Of a DNA stretch of 16,691 nucleotides, positions 1 to 6,659 are shown one piece after another (position 1 is the stretch's first letter; each line of letters opens with the position of its first letter). Made by a program: the position numbers and the translations under genes. Under the pieces are notes generated by a model. That model worked only from the letters and a program-made list of their open reading frames with translations, did not search any database and was not told the origin of the DNA. Origin of the DNA: Phycisphaerales bacterium (GTDB lineage Bacteria > Planctomycetota > Phycisphaerae > Tepidisphaerales > Tepidisphaeraceae); contig JAQGHP010000608.1 in assembly GCA_028288775.1 (NCBI GenBank), positions 1 to 16,691 of the forward strand. Reading direction: 5' to 3'.

Positions 1-2752
1 CCGCCGCCCCCAGGCGCTCCAGCTCGCCCGCGACATCGGACAAATGCCCGGCGGACATGTTGGCGGCCGCGCCTTTGACAGTATGCGCCGTCCGCGTAAA
101 CACCTCACGGTCACGTCGCGCCAGACTTTCGTGAAGCGCATCCACTTGTGTCGCCAGTTGCTGCTCGAACTGCGCCAGGAGCCGCTCGGCGAGCGACGCC
201 TTGCCTCGGCAGCGATGCAACAATGACTCGGCATCGATCGGGAGTTCCGGGCCGGTTACCGCATTCACTGCCTGCTGCGGCTGCGGATTGTGCGAGAGTT
301 GTGGATCTGCGTGATGCGGTTCCATGCCGGCATTGGGTTCACTCGGGCTGATTGCCGCCGGCCCGGTCATAGCCGCTTCGAGGCGGGCATCCAGCAGTGA
401 ACGCACGGTTTCGATCAGCAGTTCCGGGTCCACGGGCTTGGTCACGTACCCGTCCATCCCCGCCGCGAGGCAGCGCTGGCGGTCACCCTCGACGGCATTG
501 GCCGTCAGCGCGACGATCGGCAGCCGGGTGGCTGTTCCCCGTTCTCGCTCCAACACGCGGATGCGAGCGGCGGCCTCGAAGCCGTCCAGCTCGGGCATCT
601 GGCAGTCCATCAGCACCACGTCGTAACGGCACGCGCGGAAATGCTGTTCCGCGGCGCGCACAGCCTGGGCTCCGTCGGACACCACGTCAACACGGCAGCC
701 TGCGTCCGCCAAGAGCTCGCGCGCGACCTCCTGATTTATTTCATTGTCCTCGGCCAGCAGAACGCGCACGCCCTTGAGCGCGGAACTTGTTGCGCTGCTG
801 GCCGCTGACAGCGGGGGCGCGGGCGCCTCATTGCCCGATTCGGAAGCTTGGGGCGGCCAAGTGCCCGGCGCGTGCGAAACGCCTGCGGCCAGCAACCCGC
901 CCGGAACGTGCCCAATGCCCGGGACTCGATCGCCGTCTCTTGCCACCGCTTCCATCACCGCGTCGAACAACTGCGACTGGCGAAGCGGCTTGGTCAGGCA
1001 GGCGGCGAACCCGATGCCGCGCATTTCCGCGGGGTCGAACGGGTTTTCCATCGAGGTCACCATCAGCAAAGTGGTCTGCGCCAACCGCGGGTCGGCGCGG
1101 ACGGCGCGGGCGACCACATCGCCGCCCATACCGGGCATGACCAGGTCCACCACCGCGACGCGGTACGGCCGGCCCTCCTCGGCCGCGGCCGTCAACCGGC
1201 CCATCGCCTCCTCGCCCCCGGCGGCGACGTCCACGTCGAATCCCCAACTGGCGAGGTTGTCGTGGAGGATGTCCCGGAACGCCGCATGGTCGTCCACCGC
1301 CAACATGCGCATCCCGCGAAGTGTAGCGGCCGTGGCCACCGGCGGCCGATGTTCGTCCCGGCCCGTCTCCGGTGCTGTGAGTCGTGCCGTGAACCAGAAG
1401 GTGGACCCCCGGCCGACGGTGCTCTCGACGCCGATGCGTCCGCCCATCAACTCAGCCAATTGCCTCGCGATCGCCAGGCCCAGCCCCGTGCCGCCGAACT
1501 TGCGGGTGGTGGATGCGTCGACCTGCGAGAAGCTCTTGAACAGTCGTCCCATCCGGTCCGCCGGGATTCCCGCGCCGGTATCGCGGACGGAAAATTTCAG
1601 CAGGCCGGTGCCGCCCGGCTCTCCCGCCTCCGCCGACACAACGCGCACGACGACCTCTCCCTTCTCGGTGAACTTGATCGCGTTGTTGGTCAGATTGATG
1701 AGGATCTGCCGCAGGCGATCCGGGTCCCCGTGGACGCGGGGCGGCACGTCCGGATGAACGTCGCACGCGAATTCCAGTTTCTTGGCGGCGGCCTTGGGGG
1801 CGAGCATCTCGACCACGTCCTCGATGATCGTGCGCGGGTCGAAATCGACGCAGCTCAGCTCCATCTTCCCGGCCTCGATCTTCGAGAAGTCGAGCACGTC
1901 ATTGATGAGCGCCAACAGGGCGTCGGCGGAAGATTTGATCAACTGGGCCTGACGCAACGGCTGCCCGCCCAAGCCGCCGCGGCGCAGCAGCAGGTCGGTC
2001 AATCCGATGACGCCGTTCATCGGCGTACGGATCTCATGGCTCATGTTCGCCAGGAACTCGCTCTTGGCCCGTGTGGCGGCCTCGGCGACTTCCTTGGCGC
2101 GGCTCAGGTCGGCGGCGCGCAGGGCGATCTCGCGCATCTCCGCGTCTCCGCGTCGGCAGGAGGCGATGAGGAAGACGTCCTCGAATATGACCCACGCCGC
2201 GTGCTCCAGCCATCGCCAGGAGCTACCGTCGATCACGCCGTAGACGGATTGCGGGAAGTAAAGCCCGCGCAGGAAATGGTCCGCGGCAACGACCACGGTT
2301 GCGGGGATCAGCACGCGCCAATCCCGGTAAAAGGCGAGAAATGCGAGCGACCCGAAAACGTGAAAGTGGGTCTCGATGCGCCCGCCCGTCAGGTGGATCA
2401 GCAGGGCCGACCAAAGCATCTGCGAGACTGCGATCACGTACCGGGTGGTTGCGCGACCGGGCTGCTTAAGGGCGAGATAGATCGGAAGAAAGCTGAACGC
2501 CCCGCCAAGAAAGACCGCGGCCCATAGGTGCGGGTGGATTTGGCTGGCCGTGCCGGCCCAGGAGCGCGGCGACATGAAGACCGCCGCGACGATCCCGAAC
2601 ACCCACTGGGCCGCCATCAGCACGGCGAACATGTGGTCCGTGCGCCGGTAGACGTTCTGCCTGTGTGCTTCGTACAACTGGGCCGCCACATCACCGGTTG
2701 GGACGGCGTGGCCGAGGGCGGGTTGCAAGTCCTGGGTTAATTCTTGTGACAT
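1..2752 (-). CDS. Hybrid sensor histidine kinase, membrane-bound, two receiver domains plus HPt (3' end cut by window)
   Basis: A multi-step phosphorelay sensor kinase of which about 917 residues are visible; the reading frame runs off the left edge. Residues about 40-200 form a polytopic membrane module with a histidine-containing stretch (THFHVFGSLAFLAFYRDW, from about 128). The H-box (MSHEIRTPMNGVIG) follows, with phospho-acceptor His239. The ATPase domain shows LTNNAIKFTEKGE, DTGAGIP and GTGLGLAI. Receiver 1 has VDD near its start and Asp536 in VVDLVMPG. Receiver 2 has AEDNEINQ, Asp716 in LMDCQMPE and a TKP lysine. The last visible part is an HPt domain with AHTVKGAAANM (His890). The order HK-REC-REC-HPt predicts intramolecular phosphotransfer and perhaps an external output regulator, not visible here. 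The ATG at 2752 lies inside the last codons of the upstream thioredoxin-fold gene (16-bp overlap), which suggests translational coupling. The signal sensed is unknown. Confidence 0.95.
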   Translation of the reverse strand, partial: MSQELTQDLQPALGHAVPTGDVAAQLYEAHRQNVYRRTDHMFAVLMAAQWVFGIVAAVFMSPRSWAGTASQIHPHLWAAVFLGGAFSFLPIYLALKQPGRATTRYVIAVSQMLWSALLIHLTGGRIETHFHVFGSLAFLAFYRDWRVLIPATVVVAADHFLRGLYFPQSVYGVIDGSSWRWLEHAAWVIFEDVFLIASCRRGDAEMREIALRAADLSRAKEVAEAATRAKSEFLANMSHEIRTPMNGVIGLTDLLLRRGGLGGQPLRQAQLIKSSADALLALINDVLDFSKIEAGKMELSCVDFDPRTIIEDVVEMLAPKAAAKKLEFACDVHPDVPPRVHGDPDRLRQILINLTNNAIKFTEKGEVVVRVVSAEAGEPGGTGLLKFSVRDTGAGIPADRMGRLFKSFSQVDASTTRKFGGTGLGLAIARQLAELMGGRIGVESTVGRGSTFWFTARLTAPETGRDEHRPPVATAATLRGMRMLAVDDHAAFRDILHDNLASWGFDVDVAAGGEEAMGRLTAAAEEGRPYRVAVVDLVMPGMGGDVVARAVRADPRLAQTTLLMVTSMENPFDPAEMRGIGFAACLTKPLRQSQLFDAVMEAVARDGDRVPGIGHVPGGLLAAGVSHAPGTWPPQASESGNEAPAPPLSAASSATSSALKGVRVLLAEDNEINQEVARELLADAGCRVDVVSDGAQAVRAAEQHFRACRYDVVLMDCQMPELDGFEAAARIRVLERERGTATRLPIVALTANAVEGDRQRCLAAGMDGYVTKPVDPELLIETVRSLLDARLEAAMTGPAAISPSEPNAGMEPHHADPQLSHNPQPQQAVNAVTGPELPIDAESLLHRCRGKASLAERLLAQFEQQLATQVDALHESLARRDREVFTRTAHTVKGAAANMSAGHLSDVAGELERLGAA

Positions 2753-3444
2753 GCCGGGGTCCCTTCTGTCGGGCAGGATGAAGAGGTGTTGAACAGAGGA
2801 CAGCCGTATACGGGCGCGGATGCGGGCTGCGCTGCCCGGCCCGTGCCCAGGACGAGGGCTGCGACTGCGGAGCGTCCCGCGTTATCGCCGCTGTGGCCGC
2901 GGGATTCGGTGATGCCGCCGGAAAACAGCAGCCGTCCGTCCGCGGCAAACAGGAGCACCTGGCCGCTGGTGACCGCGCCGAATCGGCGGGATTCGGTGCC
3001 CGCCGCATCGGACACCACCGACACGCCGGGGATGGCAGCGGCGCTGTTCCACAGGTCCGTCCGCTCCCATCCTTCCTTTACGCCTTGCGGCCGGAGCACC
3101 AGGACGGTCGCCGTCAGCTTCCCCCGACAGTCGGTCATCAATTTGGCCAGCTCGCCAACCGTAGCGCGCGAGCACGGGCAGTGCGGATGTGCGAACAGCA
3201 CCAACGTCGGCAGGCCAGACTGGGGAACGACGTGCGAGTCAGCAGGCCACGCGATGGGCGGTCGGGCAGGGCTACCGGGAGTGCTCTCGTAGGTCCACAA
3301 TCGCGACGTCCCGAAAGCCACCGCCGCCGCCCAGGCGATTGCAACGAGGGCGCTTGCGATCCGGGTGTAATTCACACTCTTGCCATGGTGTTTGCGCGAT
3401 TGCGAGCCGGACCGCGCCGGGGAGATCGGGGCGAAGCTGCGCAT
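2737..3444 (-). CDS. Membrane-anchored thioredoxin-fold protein with CPC motif (RedB-like)
   Basis: About 235 residues from the ATG at 3444. One N-terminal membrane segment (about 28-48, RIASALVAIAWAAAVAFG) is followed by a domain expected outside the cytoplasmic membrane. LVLFAHPHCPCSRATVGELA (about 81-100) sits where a thioredoxin active site would be, with Cys89-Pro-Cys91 in place of CxxC. The C-terminal tail adds three cysteines (Cys215, Cys224, Cys232, the first in YGCPLF), which could bind metal or form disulfides. The family resemblance is to planctomycete proteins annotated RedB, recalled from memory. The frame stays open up to 3537, but the extra 31 residues come from a dispersed repeat (LTPTRSLE), so a start at 3444, or at the GTG at 3375 just before the membrane segment, is preferred. 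It overlaps the hybrid kinase gene by 16 bp and may work with that sensor; this is inference. Confidence 0.8.
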   Translation of the reverse strand: MRSFAPISPARSGSQSRKHHGKSVNYTRIASALVAIAWAAAVAFGTSRLWTYESTPGSPARPPIAWPADSHVVPQSGLPTLVLFAHPHCPCSRATVGELAKLMTDCRGKLTATVLVLRPQGVKEGWERTDLWNSAAAIPGVSVVSDAAGTESRRFGAVTSGQVLLFAADGRLLFSGGITESRGHSGDNAGRSAVAALVLGTGRAAQPASAPVYGCPLFNTSSSCPTEGTPACHKN

Positions 3445-3485
3445 GATTCCCGCTCGCTCGAACCGCTCGACTGAGCTCGCCGATG

Positions 3486-3517
3486 TCTCGAGGGAGCGGG
3501 TTGGGGTGAGGGGCCGG
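3486..3517. repeat. Solo fragment of G-rich dispersed repeat
   Basis: This stretch (key words GAGGGAGCGGG and GGGGTGAGGGG) matches, in the same orientation, the left arm of the inverted repeat at 8620-8661. It lies just upstream of the RedB-like gene and is the source of the apparent N-terminal extension of that reading frame. Confidence 0.6.
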
Positions 3518-3598
3518 ATGTCGCGTTGCGCCTTCATTGCAAATCACGCCTCCTGCACCCGACTCATCATCGGTATCGATGGAGCTTGTCGAAGCCCG

Positions 3599-3634
3599 CC
3601 CTCTCCACGAGCACCCGAAGAGAGGGAAAGAGGA
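3599..3634. repeat. Degenerate copy of the same repeat, opposite orientation
   Basis: CCCTCTCC, then a GAG/CCCGA core, then GAGAGGGAAAGAGG resembles the right arm of the 8710-8752 element (CCCTCTCC, CGAGTACGAG, GGAAAGGGG). It is degenerate. Apart from this and the solo fragment at 3486-3517, the spacer 3445-3740 shows no gene, only room for the promoter of the RedB-like/kinase pair. Confidence 0.4.
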
Positions 3635-3740
3635 TCCGCCCGAAAACGGGGCACCCCAGCCATATTCGGCCAAGATGAGGACTGACTTGATCGTCGGGTA
3701 ATCGGACGTGAATTGGTTATGAAGGGATAAGTTGCGCGTC

Positions 3741-4502
3741 TTACAGCCGCGAAGAATCCAGCGAATTATCCACCGGCAGGTTCAGCCCGCACTCGACCTT
3801 GTCGCTGCCCGCCCAGCGGCCGGCCCGCGCGTCCTCGCCGGCGGTAATCGGGCGGGTGCAGGAGAGCGGGTTGCAGCCGATCGAGGCGTAGCCCTTTTCG
3901 TACAGCGGGTGGAACGGTAGGTCGTGCTTTTTCATGTACGCGTAGATTTCGCGGCTGCCCCAATTGAGCAACGGCGAAATCGCGTAGGCATCGTAGCGCT
4001 TGGACCATTCAACGAACTTCGCCGCCTTGCGCGTGTCGGCCTGGTCGCGGCGGATTCCTCGTAGCCACGCCTTCGGGGCAAGCTCCTTCATCGCGCGATT
4101 CATGGGCTCGTTCTTGTTCGCGGCGCAGCATGAATCACGGTCTTTGCGGAAGGTGGGGTTTTCCTCGCCCGCGTGGTGCAGGTAGGCGATGGGATCGTTT
4201 TGCGTGCGGTACACCCAGACGTTGAGGTTCAGCCGCTGGCGCAGTTGTTCCATGTGCCGCCAGGTTTCGGGGAAGAGGTAGCCGGTGTCCACCATGATGA
4301 CGCGGATGTTCGGGATTGCCCGCGTTGCCATGTGCAAGAGCAGCGCGGATTCCGCGCCGAAGGACGACCACATCACGGCGTCTTCCCCGAACTGCCCGGC
4401 GGCCCACCCGACGATCTTCTCAGGCCCCGACGCCTCGAACGCGGGATTGAGCAGATCGAGGTCGAGCTGCCCGGAAGCGATATTCTCAGTCACTGCGGCC
4501 AA
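3741..4502 (-). CDS. cysH: Phosphoadenylyl-/adenylyl-sulfate reductase, CC...C iron-sulfur type
   Basis: 253 residues, cytoplasmic. It reduces APS or PAPS to sulfite with thioredoxin. The nucleotide-binding region shows SSFGAESALLLHMA (about 46-59) and VDTGYLFPET (71-80), followed by RGIRRDQADTRK (148-159). The cysteine pair Cys125-Cys126 (RDSCCAAN) plus Cys210 and Cys215 would hold a [4Fe-4S] cluster, and KVECGL (Cys238) is the catalytic tail. The usual last cluster motif is CxxC, but here it reads C-NPLS-C, two residues longer. Cluster cysteines mark the APS-reductase branch, though some members use both substrates. The start is a TTG at 4502: an in-frame stop lies just upstream, the only other early start is GTG at 4493, and AGGA sits 7 nt before the TTG. 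It begins 4 bp after the PHP gene stop, so the two are surely co-transcribed. Confidence 0.95.
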   Translation of the reverse strand: MAAVTENIASGQLDLDLLNPAFEASGPEKIVGWAAGQFGEDAVMWSSFGAESALLLHMATRAIPNIRVIMVDTGYLFPETWRHMEQLRQRLNLNVWVYRTQNDPIAYLHHAGEENPTFRKDRDSCCAANKNEPMNRAMKELAPKAWLRGIRRDQADTRKAAKFVEWSKRYDAYAISPLLNWGSREIYAYMKKHDLPFHPLYEKGYASIGCNPLSCTRPITAGEDARAGRWAGSDKVECGLNLPVDNSLDSSRL

Positions 4503-4506
4503 ACGA

Positions 4507-5376
4507 CTATCCTGCCTTCCTCAAACTCGCGACGCGATCGATCAGCGCCTCGTAAAATGCCCGCGGCACCTTGCGGCCGTTGGCCGTGCCGAGGCTGATG
4601 TCCTTCTTGTTGGTCCCATGAAAATCGCTGCCGCCGGTCTTGAGCAGGCCCATGCGGTCGGCGAGCTTCGTGTACTTTTCGACGAGGGCGGCGTCGTGGT
4701 CGCTGTGAATGACCTCGATGCCGAGCAGGCCCAGGTCTTTCAGGTCCTTGATAACGCGCTCGAGTTCCCCGTCGTTGGTGGTGCGGAGTTGCACGGGGTG
4801 GGCCAGCACGGGGACTCCGCCGGATTGGCGGAGGAGATCGAACGCCTGCCGGGGGGTGAGGCGCTCCTTGTCGAAGTAAGCCGAGCCAGTCGTGCCCAGG
4901 TATTTATCGAACGCGGCTTTGATGGAGTTGACGTACCCCTTGCGTACGAGGATCGCCGCGATGTGCGGCCGGCCCACTACGCCGCCCGCGGCCTGCTGCT
5001 CGAGCTCCTCCATGGTGATTGCCACGCCCAGCTCGTTGAGCTTGCGGATGATCCGCGGGTTGCGGTCGTCCCTTGCCGCGACAAGCCCGGCGGTGAGCTT
5101 CTGCAAAACAGGGCTGTTCGGATCAATGCCATACCCGAGCAAATGCATTGTGCCCGGATGCGGATACTCGCAGCTGATCTCGATGCCAGGCAGAAAATCG
5201 ATCCCCACCCTCGCCGCCTCGGCGGAGGCTTCGGCGATCCCGCCAATGGTATCGTGATCGGTCAGTGCGAGCGCAGAAAGTCCCGACCGCTGCGCGATGC
5301 GCACCACTTCCGCCGGGGCGAATGTGCCGTCGGAGGCGGTGGAGTGGGAATGAAGATCGACGTAATTGCTAATCAT
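4507..5376 (-). CDS. PHP-domain phosphoesterase, TrpH/RNase AM (YciV)-like
   Basis: 289 residues, near full length for this family. The PHP metal-binding signatures are all visible: DLHSHST (7-13; His9, His11), LTDHDT (39-43), GIEIS (65-69), VLAHP (190-194), EVIHSDHD (221-228) and GSDFHG (249-254). GRPHIAAILVRKGYV (135-149) is typical of the TrpH/YciV subgroup rather than of histidinol phosphatase. Characterised members hydrolyse 3',5'-nucleotide bisphosphates such as PAP, or degrade short RNA 5'-3'. Its place between cysC and cysH, 4 bp before cysH, suggests removal of PAP formed by PAPS reduction, the job CysQ does elsewhere; this is inference. The ATG at 5376 is chosen (GAGAA upstream) because the frame further upstream to 5442 is encoded by an inverted repeat and lacks family similarity. 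Confidence 0.9.
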   Translation of the reverse strand: MISNYVDLHSHSTASDGTFAPAEVVRIAQRSGLSALALTDHDTIGGIAEASAEAARVGIDFLPGIEISCEYPHPGTMHLLGYGIDPNSPVLQKLTAGLVAARDDRNPRIIRKLNELGVAITMEELEQQAAGGVVGRPHIAAILVRKGYVNSIKAAFDKYLGTTGSAYFDKERLTPRQAFDLLRQSGGVPVLAHPVQLRTTNDGELERVIKDLKDLGLLGIEVIHSDHDAALVEKYTKLADRMGLLKTGGSDFHGTNKKDISLGTANGRKVPRAFYEALIDRVASLRKAG

Positions 5377-5387
5377 TTCTCGGATAT

Positions 5388-5566
5388 CCACGAAGGACAC
5401 GAAAGAGTGGCGACTTTTCCGTGGCATGGGCGGCCCCCCCATGGGGCTCGCGGCTATAGCCGCAATTCACGGGCGGGCCGCCCGTGCCACGGGAGCTCTC
5501 ACCGGCTTACTTCACTCCAATGCATTTCTTCGTGTTCATTCGGGTCCTCTTTCGTGTCCTTCGTGG
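5388..5566. repeat. Compound inverted repeat (REPIN-like) filling the cysC-PHP spacer
   Basis: The outer arms at 5388-5406 and 5548-5566 are exact 19-bp reverse complements (CCACGAAGGACACGAAAGA). Inner arms at 5419-5435 and 5476-5492 are reverse complements at 16 of 17 positions (CCGTGGCRYGGGCGGCC type). The element fills nearly the whole spacer: it ends 3 bp from the cysC stop and starts 11 bp before the PHP gene ATG. It could fold strongly in the mRNA and affect how much of the downstream PHP-cysH message is made. Confidence 0.85.
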
Positions 5567-5569
5567 ACC

Positions 5570-6181
5570 TCATGATTGTAGGTAGCCGTGGGCGTCCAGG
5601 TATTCGAGGACCCGCCTCGCGGCGTTCTCGGGATCGGTGTTTTCCGTGTCGATGACGATCTCCGGCCGCTCGGGCGCCTCATACGGATCGTCAATTCCAG
5701 TGAACCCTTTGATCTCTCCCGCGCGGGCCTTTTTGTACAGGCCTTTGGGATCACGCCGCTCCGCAGCTTCCACCGAGACCTTCACGTAAACCTCGACAAA
5801 ATCGCCCGCTCCAAGGTTTGCCCGCACCGCGTCGCGATCCTTCCGATACGGGCTGATGAAGCTCGCGATCACGATCACCGCGGCGTCCGTAAACAGCTTC
5901 GCCACCTCCCCAATCCGGCGAATGTTCTCCGCCCGCTCTTCAGCGCTAAACCCCAGGTTCTTATTGAGTCCGTGCCGCACGTTGTCGCCGTCGAGACGGT
6001 AGGCGTGCTTCTTCCGATCCAGCAACATCTTTTCGACGATGCACGCGATCGTGGATTTCCCGCTGGCGGAGAGCCCGGTGAGCCAGAGCGTGACGCCGCG
6101 TTGGCCGAGGAGCTTCTCGCGGTCGGCCCGTGAGACGGATCCGCTGTGCCAGGTAATGTTGGTCGATCTCGCGTCGGTCAT
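5570..6181 (-). CDS. cysC: Adenylyl-sulfate (APS) kinase
   Basis: 203 residues, the usual size for a stand-alone cytoplasmic APS kinase that phosphorylates APS at the 3' position to PAPS. The Walker A loop is GLSASGKS (36-43). The substrate-binding region RLDGDNVRHGLNKNLGFS (62-79), the RAENIRRIGEVAKLF helix (83-97), ISPYRKDRD (109-117) and the GFTGIDDPYEAPERPE region all match the family closely. The ATG at 6181 is chosen because the conserved N-terminus (TNITWHSG) follows directly; the open frame upstream to 6298 is repeat-derived (PTPALPRRTGGG). No clear Shine-Dalgarno is seen before this ATG. The PHP and cysH genes follow downstream, so PAPS production and use are encoded together. ATP sulfurylase, which supplies APS, is not in the window. 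Confidence 0.97.
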   Translation of the reverse strand: MTDARSTNITWHSGSVSRADREKLLGQRGVTLWLTGLSASGKSTIACIVEKMLLDRKKHAYRLDGDNVRHGLNKNLGFSAEERAENIRRIGEVAKLFTDAAVIVIASFISPYRKDRDAVRANLGAGDFVEVYVKVSVEAAERRDPKGLYKKARAGEIKGFTGIDDPYEAPERPEIVIDTENTDPENAARRVLEYLDAHGYLQS

Positions 6182-6224
6182 GAGGAGAAGCCACTGGGGT
6201 GCGCGACAAATTCGCGGGCACCTG

Positions 6225-6337
6225 CTCCCTCCTCCGGTACGCCGGGGGAGGGCTGGGGTGGGGGCTGGATGCGCAAGTAAACGCGTCCATCCGGCCAACC
6301 CCCTCCCTAGCCCTCCCCCGGCGTACCGGAGGAGGGG
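6225..6337. repeat. Inverted repeat pair upstream of cysC (REPIN-like)
   Basis: The left arm at about 6226-6265 (CCTCCGGTACGCCGGGGGAG, then GGCTGGGGTGGGG) is mirrored by the right arm at about 6299-6336 (CCCTCCCCCGGCGTACCGGA). The inner flanks CTGGATGCG and CGCGTCCATCCGG are also partly complementary. It occupies most of the 6182-6395 spacer, in which no other gene or clear promoter is recognised. Confidence 0.85.
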
Positions 6338-6395
6338 AAAGGCAAGTTGCCGAAAGTGTCACGCACCCATTCCACTATCCTTTCCAAGAACATCG

Positions 6396-6656
6396 CTACT
6401 GGGACTGAACCTGCGTCCCGCGCCATTGTATCGCCTGCCGAATCGAATCATCGGTGAGATAGACGCCGCGACTCGCCAGCGCTTCCCGTTCCTTCCTCAC
6501 CTCGTTCACGAGATTTCGCTCCCGCATTTCCTCTGCCAGCGCCCTTGTCAAAAGCTCTGTCGTCTGCGCATCAACCGTTGTCCCGGCTGCGCGGGCTCGC
6601 CCCTCGATCTGGGGGAACAGATCGTGCGGGACTGTGACAGTATCGCTGGTCGCCAT
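6396..6656 (-). CDS. Small protein, possible ribbon-helix-helix antitoxin-like
   Basis: 86 residues, of uncertain family. The N-terminus (TVTVPHDLFPQIEGRARAAG) reads as a short strand followed by helices, as in ribbon-helix-helix DNA-binding proteins of the antitoxin type. A charged helical middle (EEMRERNLVNEVRKEREAL) and a tail containing YLTDDSIRQAIQW follow. The ATG at 6656 is 3 bp after the cysK stop, and the end of cysK (GAGGAG) provides its ribosome-binding site, so it is translated from the cysK message. No toxin gene lies next to it; cysC is downstream, beyond an inverted repeat. It might be an orphan antitoxin or a local regulator; neither can be shown here. Confidence 0.7.
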   Translation of the reverse strand: MATSDTVTVPHDLFPQIEGRARAAGTTVDAQTTELLTRALAEEMRERNLVNEVRKEREALASRGVYLTDDSIRQAIQWRGTQVQSQ

Positions 6657-6659
6657 GTC

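Noticed and set aside
848..2527. Long plus-strand open frame opposite the histidine kinase
   Set aside because: It is a GC-driven shadow; the minus strand carries clear kinase, receiver and HPt motifs, and the plus product has no recognisable domain.
2737..3537. Start of the RedB-like protein at 3537
   Set aside because: The additional 31 residues are encoded by a dispersed repeat and precede a more natural start before the membrane segment.
4285..5655. Plus-strand open frame opposite the PHP gene and the start of cysH
   Set aside because: It is antisense to complete PHP metal-binding motifs and reads through the inverted repeat.
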